The notes: generated by a model not told the origin, from the letters alone. Shown: positions 1 through 9,322, counted from the first letter of the stretch. The stretch: DNA of 64,000 nt from Mycobacterium scrofulaceum (GCF_002086735.1 NZ_MVIJ01000015.1:1-64000), one strand, 5' to 3'. Translations and numbers: made by a program.

Positions 1-110
1 TCGGGGCCCTTACCCTCGGCGAAACCCAGCACGCCGAAGGCGAAGTGCCGCCAGCGGTCGATGTCGCTCGTCGAAATCGTGATGTAGCCCAGGCTTTTCA
101 GGTCGGTCAA
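1..110 (-). CDS. HsaC/BphC-like extradiol dioxygenase, N-terminal fragment cut by the window edge
   Basis: Only the first 36 codons lie in the window. They start at a TTG (110) preceded by GGAGACCACG, 9 nt after the stop of the HsaA-like gene, so the two are probably co-transcribed. The residues SLGYI, a WR pair at 20-21 and VLGFAEGKG at the end of the fragment match the N-terminal end of HsaC, the Fe(II) extradiol dioxygenase that opens the catecholic ring of the steroid intermediate DHSA. The iron ligands lie beyond the edge and cannot be checked. A paralogous aromatic-ring dioxygenase is inferred from this match and from the HsaA-like neighbour; the substrate is unknown. Confidence 0.7.
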   Translation of the reverse strand, partial: MTDLKSLGYITISTSDIDRWRHFAFGVLGFAEGKGP

Positions 111-119
111 CGTGGTCTC

Positions 120-1304
120 CTAGATCAAAGCCCTAAGCGGGCCCTCGGGCGGATCGATACCGAGCGAACTCAGCGCCGACGCGTGATAGGTGGTGCCCGG
201 CATGTGGATGGCGTGCAGCTGGCCGACATGGACGTCGCGCCAATAGCGTTGCAGCGGCTTGTCCATCCGGGCCGCGTTGCCGCCCGAGCGGGCGAAGATC
301 TCGTCGACCGCCGACACCGCGCGCCACACCGCGCGGATCTGGGTGCGCCGCCCGGCCGCGCGGTCGGCGAACGACACCTCCTTGCCCGCGGCGACCATGT
401 CGTAGATCCGGTCGGCGTTGGCCAGCAGTTCCTGGCGGGCGGCGTTGATGTCGGCGGCCGCCTCGCCGATGGCGAACATCACGTAGGGGTCGTCCTTGAT
501 CGCGGTGCCGGTGGCGCCGACGCGCTCGCGCTGGTAGTCCAGGTGCGCGGCCAGCGCCCCCTCGGCGATGCCGATCGTGGCCGCCGAGATGCCCAGCGGG
601 AACATCGTCGACCACGGCATCAGATACAGCGGCTCGGTCATGCCGGCCTCGCGCTGGGCGGTGCCGTCCATCACCTTCGTCGCGTCCATCGTCCGGTAGG
701 CCGGGACGAACGCGTCGGAGACGATCACGTCCTTGGAGCCGGTCCCGCGCAGCCCCACCACGTTCCACGAGTCCTCGACGATCTCGTAGTCCTTGCGCGG
801 CAGGATCATGTGCAGCATCTGCGGCGGCATGATCGGAATGCCCTTGTCGTCGCCCAGCATCGCGCCCAGGATGATCCAGTCGCAGTGGTCGGTGCCCGAG
901 CTGAACTGCCAGCGGCCGTTGAACAGGTAGCCACCGTCGACCGGCTTGGCCACCCCCTGCGGTGCGTACGGCGAGGCCATCCAGGTGTCGACGTCATCGG
1001 CCCATACCTCGGCGGCGACCTTCGGGTCGGCGTACGCCAACTGGTAGGGGTGCACACCCACCACGCCGACGATCCAGCCGGCCGCCGGGTCCAGCGCCGC
1101 GGTCGCCATCGTCGTCTCGGCGAACTCGCGGGGGTGGGCCTCGAAGCCTTGGTATTGCTTGGTCTGCAGGAGCCGGATCAAGCCGGCTCCCTTCATCAGC
1201 TTGACGGTGTCGTCGGTGAGCCGGCCGATCCGTTCGGCCTCCGGGGCCTGGTCGCGCAACTGGTCCGCCATCGCCACGACCCGGTCGAGTACCCGTTCGC
1301 TCAT
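120..1304 (-). CDS. HsaA-like flavin-dependent monooxygenase, oxygenase subunit
   Basis: A 394-residue protein of the acyl-CoA dehydrogenase fold, group D flavin monooxygenases, the same length as HsaA (3-HSA hydroxylase). In HsaA-type enzymes reduced flavin comes from a separate reductase (HsaB) and the enzyme hydroxylates a phenolic ring. Recognisable segments are GWIVGVVGVHPYQLA, SSGTDHCDW, VVGLRGTGSKDVIV and the C-terminal RYWRDVHVGQLHA, all with close counterparts in HsaA. The frame is open up to 1388, but the ATG at 1304 follows AAGGACACCAAC and gives the family length. The gene just downstream is HsaC-like. No HsaB-like reductase is visible here. I infer a paralogous phenol-hydroxylating step rather than the cholesterol gene itself. 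Confidence 0.8.
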   Translation of the reverse strand: MSERVLDRVVAMADQLRDQAPEAERIGRLTDDTVKLMKGAGLIRLLQTKQYQGFEAHPREFAETTMATAALDPAAGWIVGVVGVHPYQLAYADPKVAAEVWADDVDTWMASPYAPQGVAKPVDGGYLFNGRWQFSSGTDHCDWIILGAMLGDDKGIPIMPPQMLHMILPRKDYEIVEDSWNVVGLRGTGSKDVIVSDAFVPAYRTMDATKVMDGTAQREAGMTEPLYLMPWSTMFPLGISAATIGIAEGALAAHLDYQRERVGATGTAIKDDPYVMFAIGEAAADINAARQELLANADRIYDMVAAGKEVSFADRAAGRRTQIRAVWRAVSAVDEIFARSGGNAARMDKPLQRYWRDVHVGQLHAIHMPGTTYHASALSSLGIDPPEGPLRALI

Positions 1305-1647
1305 GTTGGTGTCCTTACGTCTGGGGGCTTGGTAATGGTCTACCGCAGTTCGTGCCCTCGCCGAAGGCGTTCCGGTGAGCGGAAGCAAAAGCGGTCGGAC
1401 CGGTGCGCACGATGTGGCGCTCAGGGGACCGGGCCCGGCACGCCAGCATCACGCAGTCCCGGCGGCGGCCTCACGCCGAAAGCGAGGTGCGCGGCGACCA
1501 CGGGAAAGGTCACCCTCTGGCGGGCGCCACCGCCGCTACGTCGGCAAAGACGCACATGGCTTGCGGCGTAGAGCAATTGAACGACACCTTGGCGAAGGTC
1601 CAATCGCCGCACGACGGGGGAGCCCCGCGTGGCCTTCGGACGAGCAA
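1305..1647. other. Intergenic region between the HsaA-like gene and the ATPase gene
   Basis: About 340 bases without a convincing gene. Short open frames exist on both strands (for example 1403-1699 on plus, 1421-1612 on minus), but their translations are Arg/Pro-rich and look like GC-driven noise. The ribosome binding site AAGGA of the HsaA-like gene lies at the left end. I saw no repeat or clear terminator hairpin. Confidence 0.5.
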
Positions 1648-4600
1648 TTACCGTCCGCGCGGGCGATCGTTGACGACCTCCCCCGAGATTCGATGCTGAT
1701 GCTGGTCCACCAATCTCAGCGCGGGTGCGCCCGTTGCCGGCGCCTTCAGCGCGGCCGTATGCGGTGCCCGGGGGTGTTGGCGGCGCGGTGGGGGAGGCGA
1801 TCCGGGTTGCCCCTCGAGCACCGGGCGGTCACCGGTGGGCGACTCCGCGTCCCGGTGATCAGACCTCAACCAGTTGGTGGCCGCGACGGCGAGGACCGCG
1901 CCGGCGGCCGTGCCCAGACCCTGCGCCCAGCCCAGCGGGCCGACGGGCGTGCAGCCCAGCAACTGGCTGATCCCCGGGGTGGTGATCATCGCGGTGAATG
2001 CGGCGAACGACCCGGCGGCGGTGAGCAACACCAAAGGTGCGTGCGAGTCGACCACGGTCTGGCCGAGTTCGACGGCCACCAGCGAGATCAACGCGACGGT
2101 GGACGCCCGTTGCGGCAGCCCGGTGACCGATGCCATCAGCCACGCCGTCGTGGCGGCGGCGGCGGTGAGCGTCCCGCGCGCCGCGACGGCCCGACGTAGC
2201 GCGCGGTCGTCGATGCCGCTCCCGACGCGCTGCACCGGGCCCGCCGGCGTGCTGACGGCGACCGCGGTGGCCGGTAGCGCGTCCGTGAGCATGTTGATCA
2301 GCAACAACTGGCGGGTGTTCAGCGGCGACGTCCCGGTGAGCGCCGTGCCGATCACGGAGAAGATCACCTCGCCGGCGTTGCCGCCGAGCAGGCCGGTCAC
2401 GGCGGCCTGCACTCCCCGCCACAGGCGCCGCCCCTCGTCGATGGCGGCCACCAGGGTCTCGATGCGACCGTCGGTGAGCACCAGATCGGCGGTGGTGTGC
2501 GCCGAGTCGCTGCCGCGGGCGACCACACCGACCCCGACGCTCGCGGCGCGAATCGCCGCGGCGTCGTTGGCGCCGTCACCCACCATGGCGCAGACGCGCC
2601 CGGCGCGCTCGAGCGTCTGGACCACCTGCACCTTGTTCTCCGGCGACATCCGGGCGAAGATCACCCGTTCGGACACCGCGAGCCGCTGCTCCTCGCGGGA
2701 CATGGCGTTCCACTCCGACCCGGTGATCACCTGCTCCGCGCTGACGGGCACGCCCAGTTCGCGGGCGATCGCGGTGGCGGTGACGGGATGGTCACCGGTG
2801 ATCAGCCGGATGGCCACCCCGCGGTCGGACAGGTCGGCCAGCAATTGCGGCGCCTGGGGGCGCGGCGTGTCCGAGAGCCCGAGGAAGCCGGTCAGCGTCA
2901 ACCCCGTGCCGCACAGAGCGCCGATGCGGTCGGGGTCTTCCCGCACCGCGCGCGCCTGCTGGGCGCTCAATTTCCGCCGGGCAACGGCGATGGTCCGCAG
3001 GCCCGCGGTCGTCAGGGTGGTGATCGCGTCGTCCACCTCCGCGCCGACGGAGCGGCAGGCGGCCAACACCACCTCCGGCGCGCCCTTGACGGTCAGCTGG
3101 GTGCCCGTCACCGACGCCGAGAACGCCCTGCCGGAACGGAACGGTAGGTGAGCGTCCGGTTCGGGCCGCGACCTGGGACCGGCCACCTCGTCGGCGGCCT
3201 TGATGATGGCCTCGTCGGTGGCGTGGACGTGCGGGTTGCCGTCGTCCGCCGGGGCGGCCTGGGCGGCGCACCGCAGAACGTCATCGCGGGAATGCTGCGC
3301 CACCGGACGCACCTCGGCGACTCGGAGTCGGTTTTCGCTCAGCGTCCCGGTCTTGTCGAAGCAGACCACTTCGACGCGGCCGAGCGCCTCGGCCGCACGG
3401 GGCACCCGCACCAGCGCTCCGGCGTCGCCCAGCCGCTGCGCCGACGCGGACTGCGCCAGGGTCGCCATCAGGGGCATGCCCTCGGGGATCGCGGCCACGG
3501 AGACCGCGATCGCGCTACTCAGCGCTTGGCGCAGACCGCCCGCGCGCAACAGGCCGAGTGCACCGACCAGAACCCCGCCGCCCGCGCTGAAGGGGAACGC
3601 GCGGCTCATCAGCCGGCTGAGTTGATGATGCAGGCCGACGGTGGGGAGGTCCCCGGAGGCCAGCTCGGCCGCGCGGCGCGTCTGGGTGTCGGCGCCGACG
3701 GCGGTGACCACCGCGATCGCGGTGCCCGCCACCACGGTGGTGCCGGCATAGACCATGCAGCGACGCTCCGCCAGCTCCGCCCCCGGCGTGGCCTCGACCT
3801 GCTTCTGGACGGACAGGGACTCACCGGTCAACGACGATTCGTCGACCTCGAGGTCGTGGGCCTCGATCACCCGAGCGTCCGCGGGCACCACCTCGTCGCT
3901 GCGCACCTCGATCACGTCACCGGGCCGCAGCTGCTCGACGACGACTTCGCGGTAGCCGCGTGCGGCGTCGGATCCCGGGATTACCACGCGGGCCGGCGGG
4001 GTCTGCTGAGCGAGCAGGCGGTTCAGCCGGTTCTCGGCCCGAAGCTGTTGGGCCGTCGACAGCAGCGCGTTCCCGGTCAGCACGGTGCCGACCAGGACCG
4101 CGTCGGCAGGTGACCCGAGCACCGCGGTGGCAGCCGAACACAATCCGAGGATTGGCGTCAGCGGGTCGCCGGTCAGCTCGGCGACGGCGGCCCTGGCGAA
4201 CTCCCACACCGCGGCGGGAAAGCGTCCGTCGTCCGGTCCGGAACCCGTTGCGGCAGGGGGTTCGTCGGGGTCGCGCAGCGCCGCCAGCACTTCGCGGACC
4301 CGCTCTGCCGACATCGCGTGCCACTCGAACACCGGCGCCGGCCGGGGCACGGGCGTGCGAACGGTGCCGAGCGCCAACAGGTATCCCGACAGCAGGCCCG
4401 CGACGGCGCCGATGGTCACCGGGCCGGGCCCGCGCAACCTGCGCACCCCGGGCACCATGAACAACGCGCCCAGCGCCGAGGCGCCCACCGAGATGGCGAT
4501 GCCCTGCTGGCTCGCCCTCCTGGCGGCCGGTAACGCATGCAGCACCCGCCACGCCCCGGCCAGGTCGTCGAGCATCAGGTCCGCATTCCACGGCGGTGGA

Positions 4601-6147
4601 GCATCCGCGCCCGGCCTGATCCCCAGCGCCACGTCGGCGCTCGAAAGGGCTTGCGCCCCGGACGAGGACAACACAACGACGGTGTGCCCGTCCCGTTGCA
4701 GCGCGGACACCGCGTCGGCGAGCGCGCCGTCGACATCGGCGCCGTCGACCGGGTGTACGTCATCGAAGGCGGGACGCAGGTCGCCGAGCAGGCCGGCGTC
4801 AACGGACACCAGGCGCGCGCCGGAGTCGCGCGCTCGGGTGATCAGCGCCGACGCGAGAGGGTGCGGCGCCGGGGCGATGAGAGCCTCGACCGCATCGCCG
4901 CCATCGACGTCGTCGGACGAGGCCGGAATCCGGTGCCAGCCCGGGCCCGGGCCCGGGCCGTCGTCGAGCAGCTGCTGCGCGCGGGCCCAGGCCGCCGGCA
5001 AGTCGTCGTCGCGGGCGCCGCGGACGCGAACCACCCGCATCTGAGCGCCACACAGCACGCGCGGATCGATCAGCAGCGCATCGACCTTGTCGAGGCGGCG
5101 CAGACTTTCCGGCCGCAGCGGCAGCACCGCGTGCCGGTCGGCCAGGCCGCGCCCGAGGGTGGTGGCGAACGCCTCGTGCGTGGTGTGCATCGCCTTCGGC
5201 GAGGCCGCCAGCGCGGCGTTCGACGCCATGGTGACGTTGCGGGTGAGGGCACCGGTCAGGCCGACACCGATCAGCTGCACCCACGCGACGCGCTTCCCAT
5301 GACGTTCGATCCGGCCGGCCGGCGCGGGAACCGCGCGGGGTAAGTGATGCATCTCCGACTCGTCGGCATGCCGGGCCAGGTCCGGCTCATAACGGGCCCA
5401 TGCCCGCGCCGCGGCCCGGGACTCCGCGGCCTTGAACGCCTGCATCGCGAGGTCGACCGAGAGCTTCGCCGGCGACAGCGTGACAACGTGCGCGGCGGTG
5501 CCGAACACCGACAACGCGGTGTCCGTGGCGCCGGGGCCGATCCCGGCCTCGAGCGCACGACGCAGCCACGGCTGATGATTCGCGATCGCCGACACCGCAT
5601 CGACGGCGATCGGGGCCGCCGGCAACCGCAATGCGCGGCCCGCGACCGCGACCGCGAACCCGGCGGCGTTGACGGCCACCATCGCGCCGCGGGTGACCAT
5701 CAGCAGCCCATCACCGGGCAAGCCGCCGGCCCGGATGGAATCGGCTGGGCCGTAAGCCTTTTCAGCGGATGCGAGAGCAGAACAAAGCTGGTCGAGCGAC
5801 GCCCGGCCGTCGTCGATCTCGACAACCACCCGCGATAACGGACGGTTCAGGCTGACCTTTGTGACCCCGGGCTGCGCCCGCATCGCGTCCACGGCGGCGC
5901 GGGCGCGTGCCGCGCCGTCCGCGCCGTCGAGCCCGCGCACCTCGATCCACAGCCGGCCGTCACCGCGCCCGCACCGCCGGGTCAGCGTGGACCGGGAAAC
6001 CTCACCCGAGAGCACCGTGGCGCCCACCCGGACGGGCAGCGCGACGACATCGAGGCCCGCAGCGGCCAGCTTGCCGACGGCGTCGCCAAGCCCCGCGGCA
6101 GCCCCGAGCCCCGCCGACACCACCCGCAGCGGTGAAAGCTGTCGCAC
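1648..6147 (-). CDS. Giant cation-transporting P-type ATPase of the CtpH/CtpI type
   Basis: A 1499-residue integral membrane pump, far longer than ordinary P-type ATPases but like mycobacterial CtpH and CtpI. The core motifs are intact: SLTGES in the actuator domain, DKTGTL with the phosphorylated Asp near residue 931, ITGDHPVTA, and GDGANDAAAI near the hinge. The TM4 signature reads IPEGMPL, as in Ca/Na-type (P2) rather than CPx heavy-metal pumps. The N-terminal part (about 65-115) looks like a degenerate ferredoxin-like metal-binding domain without CxxC. The last ~70 residues are Pro/Arg-rich and may not be structured. A TTG at 6153 is possible, but GAAAGGG lies 7 nt before the GTG at 6147, so I prefer that start. 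The transported ion is not predictable. Confidence 0.88.
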   Translation of the reverse strand: MRQLSPLRVVSAGLGAAAGLGDAVGKLAAAGLDVVALPVRVGATVLSGEVSRSTLTRRCGRGDGRLWIEVRGLDGADGAARARAAVDAMRAQPGVTKVSLNRPLSRVVVEIDDGRASLDQLCSALASAEKAYGPADSIRAGGLPGDGLLMVTRGAMVAVNAAGFAVAVAGRALRLPAAPIAVDAVSAIANHQPWLRRALEAGIGPGATDTALSVFGTAAHVVTLSPAKLSVDLAMQAFKAAESRAAARAWARYEPDLARHADESEMHHLPRAVPAPAGRIERHGKRVAWVQLIGVGLTGALTRNVTMASNAALAASPKAMHTTHEAFATTLGRGLADRHAVLPLRPESLRRLDKVDALLIDPRVLCGAQMRVVRVRGARDDDLPAAWARAQQLLDDGPGPGPGWHRIPASSDDVDGGDAVEALIAPAPHPLASALITRARDSGARLVSVDAGLLGDLRPAFDDVHPVDGADVDGALADAVSALQRDGHTVVVLSSSGAQALSSADVALGIRPGADAPPPWNADLMLDDLAGAWRVLHALPAARRASQQGIAISVGASALGALFMVPGVRRLRGPGPVTIGAVAGLLSGYLLALGTVRTPVPRPAPVFEWHAMSAERVREVLAALRDPDEPPAATGSGPDDGRFPAAVWEFARAAVAELTGDPLTPILGLCSAATAVLGSPADAVLVGTVLTGNALLSTAQQLRAENRLNRLLAQQTPPARVVIPGSDAARGYREVVVEQLRPGDVIEVRSDEVVPADARVIEAHDLEVDESSLTGESLSVQKQVEATPGAELAERRCMVYAGTTVVAGTAIAVVTAVGADTQTRRAAELASGDLPTVGLHHQLSRLMSRAFPFSAGGGVLVGALGLLRAGGLRQALSSAIAVSVAAIPEGMPLMATLAQSASAQRLGDAGALVRVPRAAEALGRVEVVCFDKTGTLSENRLRVAEVRPVAQHSRDDVLRCAAQAAPADDGNPHVHATDEAIIKAADEVAGPRSRPEPDAHLPFRSGRAFSASVTGTQLTVKGAPEVVLAACRSVGAEVDDAITTLTTAGLRTIAVARRKLSAQQARAVREDPDRIGALCGTGLTLTGFLGLSDTPRPQAPQLLADLSDRGVAIRLITGDHPVTATAIARELGVPVSAEQVITGSEWNAMSREEQRLAVSERVIFARMSPENKVQVVQTLERAGRVCAMVGDGANDAAAIRAASVGVGVVARGSDSAHTTADLVLTDGRIETLVAAIDEGRRLWRGVQAAVTGLLGGNAGEVIFSVIGTALTGTSPLNTRQLLLINMLTDALPATAVAVSTPAGPVQRVGSGIDDRALRRAVAARGTLTAAAATTAWLMASVTGLPQRASTVALISLVAVELGQTVVDSHAPLVLLTAAGSFAAFTAMITTPGISQLLGCTPVGPLGWAQGLGTAAGAVLAVAATNWLRSDHRDAESPTGDRPVLEGQPGSPPPPRRQHPRAPHTAALKAPATGAPALRLVDQHQHRISGEVVNDRPRGR

Positions 6148-6461
6148 GCGCAATCCCTTTCACGCACATCACGAATGGTTGCTTCGCGGTGATTCGCGAC
6201 GCAGCCGCCGACCGACGCTGGCCCCGGCTGCAAACCCGACCAACCTAACCCGCGGTTAGGGGGCCAGCAACTTGACACGGATCCGAGTAACAAACATGTA
6301 AAAAGTGATCACAGCTGTTGGGGACGCTCGATCGAAATGTTCGGCTCGCCTGATTCAAATTCGGAGCAAACCCCAAAGGGCCGTTGCGGTTACGTGGGCT
6401 CTTACGTCTTAACGTGTGGGGGCGGGGTGGTGGTCCGCGACCCCGACGATGAGGAGCAACC
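6148..6461. other. Divergent promoter region between the ATPase and the NTF2-like gene
   Basis: About 310 bases, noticeably more AT-rich than its surroundings, shared by two divergent genes. It holds the ATPase ribosome binding site (GAAAGGG), a perfect 7-3-7 palindrome at 6244-6260 and a GAGGAG-type site before the ATG at 6462. A TTGACA at 6272-6277 has no good -10 box at normal spacing. No gene was seen. Confidence 0.55.
6244..6260. promoter_or_regulatory. Perfect palindrome CCTAACC-CGC-GGTTAGG, candidate operator
   Basis: Two 7-bp arms, CCTAACC and GGTTAGG, flank CGC with no mismatch. The site lies about 97 bp upstream of the ATPase start and about 200 bp before the NTF2-like gene. Such a site typically binds a dimeric regulator. 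No regulator gene is adjacent, so the ligand is unknown. A short transcript hairpin is the alternative. Confidence 0.4.
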
Positions 6462-6938
6462 ATGAACGACATCGACGACTTGTCCGCGCGGCTGCGCCGG
6501 CTGGAGGACGAACGCGACATTGCGCGGCTGATCGCCTCGTACGGCCCGGCGGTGGATGCCGGCGATGCCGAGGCCGCCGCGGGACTGTGGGCGAGCGACG
6601 GCAGCTACGACGTCGACGGCTGGCGCATGGAGGGCCGGGCCGGCGTGCACGCCATGGTGAGTTCGTCGGCGCATCAGAAGCTGGTGGCCCAGGGGTGCTG
6701 CCATTTCCTCGGGCCGTGCGTCGTCACCGTCACCGGCGACTCGGCGGTCGCGGTGTGCGAGTCCCTGGTGCTGGTCCGCGACGGCGAGGGGTACCGCGTA
6801 TGGCGCTGTGCCGCAAATCATTTCGTGCTCAGCCGGATCGATGGCCAGTGGCGGATCGGCGCGCGCACCACCCGCGTCCTGGACGGCAATCGTGACGCCC
6901 ACGACCTTTTGACCAGGGGCGTCGCGGGGTCGGTCTGA
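6462..6938 (+). CDS. NTF2-like (SnoaL-type) protein, probable small isomerase/hydratase or ligand-binding protein
   Basis: 158 residues with the SnoaL_4-like pattern: an N-terminal helix (LRRLEDERDIARLIASYG), then GDAEAAAGLWASDGSYDVDGW, a cone-shaped alpha+beta fold used by ketosteroid isomerases, ring hydroxylases and scytalone dehydratases. The ATG follows GAGGAGCAACC. It stands alone, divergent from the ATPase and convergent with the HsaD-like hydrolase. The segment SYGPAVDAGD fits the family's usual Tyr-Asp region, but no catalytic role can be assigned. A similar protein lies at 9523-9966. Confidence 0.7.
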   Translation: MNDIDDLSARLRRLEDERDIARLIASYGPAVDAGDAEAAAGLWASDGSYDVDGWRMEGRAGVHAMVSSSAHQKLVAQGCCHFLGPCVVTVTGDSAVAVCESLVLVRDGEGYRVWRCAANHFVLSRIDGQWRIGARTTRVLDGNRDAHDLLTRGVAGSV

Positions 6939-7025
6939 GCCGCGGCGGTCAGGCGCTGTGCCGAGATCGACGTCAACGCGCCTTCTTCGCGCTGGCGTCG
7001 AGATCGATGGAGCTCGCGATCGCCT

Positions 7026-7898
7026 CTACCCCCTCGAGAGGAACGCCAGCACGGTGCTCTCGAACGCCTCCTTGGCCTCGATCATCGCCCAGTGCCCCGA
7101 GTTGGGGAAGATGTGCAGCTCGGCGTTGGGAATGGTGCGCATCGGGATCAGCGCCATGTCCGGCGGGCTGACCCGGTCGTCGCGTCCCCACGTCAGCAGG
7201 GTGGGCGCGGTCAGTTTGTGCATGACCGCCCACGGCAGCGGGCGGTCGGAGGCGGCCATCGCGGAGTTCATCGCGGCGAAGGCCGCCTTCCCGTACATGC
7301 GGCGCGCGGCGGCCAGCGTGTCCGGATCGGTGGCCAGCTCCCAGCGTTCCTCGACGAGTTCGTCGGTGATCAGCGCCTGGTCGTACACCATCGACTTGAG
7401 CCAGTCGACCAGTCGCTGCCGGGTGGGGTCCTCGACGAATTCCTGCAGCAGCCGGATGCCCTCGCTGGGGCTCGGGCTGAAGATGTTGGTCCCGATGCCG
7501 CCGATGGTCACCAACCGGTCGACGCGGTCGGGGTTGTGCGTGGCGAAGTTGATGCCGACGCCGCCGCCCATCGAATTCCCGACGATGTGCACCCTCCGGA
7601 CGCCGAGCGCGTCCAGGAAGGGGGACACGGTGCCGAACGCGGTGACCATCGGGTGGCCGCCGAAGTCGTCGCTGACGCCGAAGCCGGGGAACTCCAGGAC
7701 CAGGCAGCGGAACCGATCGGCGAAGGCGGGCAGGAGGCCGCGGAAGTTGCGCCACCCGGTGACGCCCGGACCGGAGCCGTGCAGGAACAGCAGCGTCGGG
7801 GCGGAGTCCGGACCGCAGTCGTAGTAGCGCAAAGCGCCCTTCGGAGTGCTGATTTCACGCAGGTCCTGCTGGGTAACGGTGTCTACCACGGGTGTCAC
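7026..7898 (-). CDS. Alpha/beta hydrolase of the HsaD/BphD C-C bond hydrolase (MCP hydrolase) family
   Basis: 290 residues, the length usual for HsaD and BphD, which cleave the meta-cleavage product of an aromatic ring after extradiol opening. The oxyanion-hole motif HGSGPG, the nucleophile in GNSMGGG (Ser109), WGRDDRVSPP (acid Asp) and NSGHWAMIEA (His269) make a complete triad. Start: the GTG at 7898; reading further upstream would run into the antisense of the neighbouring gene. It follows the acyltransferase gene by 29 nt and is probably co-transcribed with it. Together with the HsaA- and HsaC-like genes at 1-1304 it would complete a meta-cleavage route, although the ATPase lies between. 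Confidence 0.85.
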   Translation of the reverse strand: MTPVVDTVTQQDLREISTPKGALRYYDCGPDSAPTLLFLHGSGPGVTGWRNFRGLLPAFADRFRCLVLEFPGFGVSDDFGGHPMVTAFGTVSPFLDALGVRRVHIVGNSMGGGVGINFATHNPDRVDRLVTIGGIGTNIFSPSPSEGIRLLQEFVEDPTRQRLVDWLKSMVYDQALITDELVEERWELATDPDTLAAARRMYGKAAFAAMNSAMAASDRPLPWAVMHKLTAPTLLTWGRDDRVSPPDMALIPMRTIPNAELHIFPNSGHWAMIEAKEAFESTVLAFLSRG

Positions 7899-7927
7899 CT
7901 TGCCATGCCGCCGCGGCGCGGCCCGGG

Positions 7928-9322
7928 TCAGGTGTGGCCGTGCCCGGGCTCGCTGCAATTCAGCAGCTCTTTGAGCGCGGCGGGGAACGTGTCGGCGAGG
8001 TCCCAGAGGTCGGCCACCAGGTCCGGGCAGGAGATCAGACCGACGCCGAGGCGGCCGTTGAGCGACATGACGGTGATGTTGAGTCCGGCGCCGGCGATGA
8101 TCGGGCCGAGCGGGTACATGGCGTCGACCCGGCAACCCATGAAGTACAGCTGTTCCTGGGGGCCGGGCACATTGGACAGCACCAGGTTGTGCGGCGGTTT
8201 GTCGGGCAGGGGAATCCGGGGCAGCACTTTCATCGCGGCGCCGAACATGGTTTGTCCCGCCACTTGTGTCCAGTCCTGCAGCAGGCTGGGGCCCATGGCG
8301 GCGGCGTGGTCCTTGGCCGCCGCGTTGCGTTCCGCGATGCTGCCCAACCGTTCGGCGGGATCGTCGATGTGGGTTTCGAGCCGGCACAGCATCCACGTCG
8401 TCTGGTTGCGGCCCGGCCGGTCGCTTTTGCCCCGCACCGATACCGGCACGCTGGCCACCATCGGGCTGTCGGGAAGTTCGTCGCGGTCCAGCAGGTACTG
8501 GCGCAACGCGCCCGCGCACAAGGCGGTCACCACGTCGTTGATCGTGACCCCGAACGTGCGTTTGACCTTCTTGACGTCCTCGAGGTCGAGCGTCGCGAGG
8601 GCGACGTTGCGGCGCCGGGTGAAGTGCCCGTTGAACGCCGTCGGCGGCGCCGCGAACGGGGCGGCCATGGTGTGTCCGCCGCCGCGGGCGCGCAGGATCG
8701 TCTGTGCCAGCGTCAGAGCGGTCGCCGGCACCACTTTGGCCAGCCGCCATGGCCGTAACCCGGCGCCGAGGAGCCCGGACGCCGCGATCTGCAGCGGATT
8801 CGCCCCGCCGACGCGAGTAGCGGGCTCGGGCGCCGGGGCGTTCGGGACGGTGCTGCACAACTGGGCGAGCAGGTTGGCGCCGCCCACTCCGTCGACCACG
8901 GCGTGGTGGGCCTTCAGGACGACGGACACCGCGTCCCCGCCATGCAGGCCCTCGACGATCCACATCTCCCACAGCGGGCGGTCCCGGTCCAGCGCCAGCC
9001 CGGCGACGTGCCCGCAGATCTCCGCTAACTCCCTGGATCCCCCGGGCGCCGGCAGCGCCACCCGGTGGAGATGACGCGACAGGTCGAAACGGTCGTCGTC
9101 GACCCAGACGGGATGGTCGAGGTTCAGCTGGTTGTCGGCCAGCTTGAGGCGGAATTCCGGCACCGCGTCCACCCGCGCCGACAGCGCAGCCCGAAATTCG
9201 GGGAACGTGTAGCCGCCCGGCAAGTCACCGGAGTCCAGCTCCAGCACGCAGCAAACATTCAAGGGTTGCGTGCGGGATTCCAGGTACAAAAAGAACGCGT
9301 CTAATCCACTGAGTCGTTGCAT
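7928..9322 (-). CDS. Wax-ester synthase/diacylglycerol acyltransferase (WS/DGAT, Tgs family)
   Basis: 464 residues, the usual size of mycobacterial Tgs proteins, which esterify diacylglycerol or fatty alcohol with acyl-CoA for storage lipid. The catalytic HHxxxDG motif is present as HHAVVDGVGG (His139-His140), and the C-terminal part shows the conserved NVPGP segment. The frame is open to 9349, but the typical N-terminus MQRLSGLDAFFLYLE starts at the ATG at 9322, and the 9349 start would fall inside a double palindrome. The C-C hydrolase gene follows closely. Regulation by the palindromes at 9349-9376 is likely. Confidence 0.9.
   Translation of the reverse strand: MQRLSGLDAFFLYLESRTQPLNVCCVLELDSGDLPGGYTFPEFRAALSARVDAVPEFRLKLADNQLNLDHPVWVDDDRFDLSRHLHRVALPAPGGSRELAEICGHVAGLALDRDRPLWEMWIVEGLHGGDAVSVVLKAHHAVVDGVGGANLLAQLCSTVPNAPAPEPATRVGGANPLQIAASGLLGAGLRPWRLAKVVPATALTLAQTILRARGGGHTMAAPFAAPPTAFNGHFTRRRNVALATLDLEDVKKVKRTFGVTINDVVTALCAGALRQYLLDRDELPDSPMVASVPVSVRGKSDRPGRNQTTWMLCRLETHIDDPAERLGSIAERNAAAKDHAAAMGPSLLQDWTQVAGQTMFGAAMKVLPRIPLPDKPPHNLVLSNVPGPQEQLYFMGCRVDAMYPLGPIIAGAGLNITVMSLNGRLGVGLISCPDLVADLWDLADTFPAALKELLNCSEPGHGHT

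Noticed and set aside
1403-1699. A 98-residue plus-strand frame in the gap after the HsaA-like gene
   Set aside because: It has no ribosome binding site, a noise-like composition, and runs antisense into the end of the ATPase gene.
6272-6300. TTGACA as a -35 box for the NTF2-like gene
   Set aside because: At 16-18 bp spacing the sequence is CATGTA or similar, not a good -10, and the start codon is far away.
7026-8972. A 648-residue minus-strand frame that looks like a hydrolase with a long N-terminal extension
   Set aside because: The extra part is an alternative frame through the acyltransferase gene and is Arg/Pro-rich. The real hydrolase starts at 7898.
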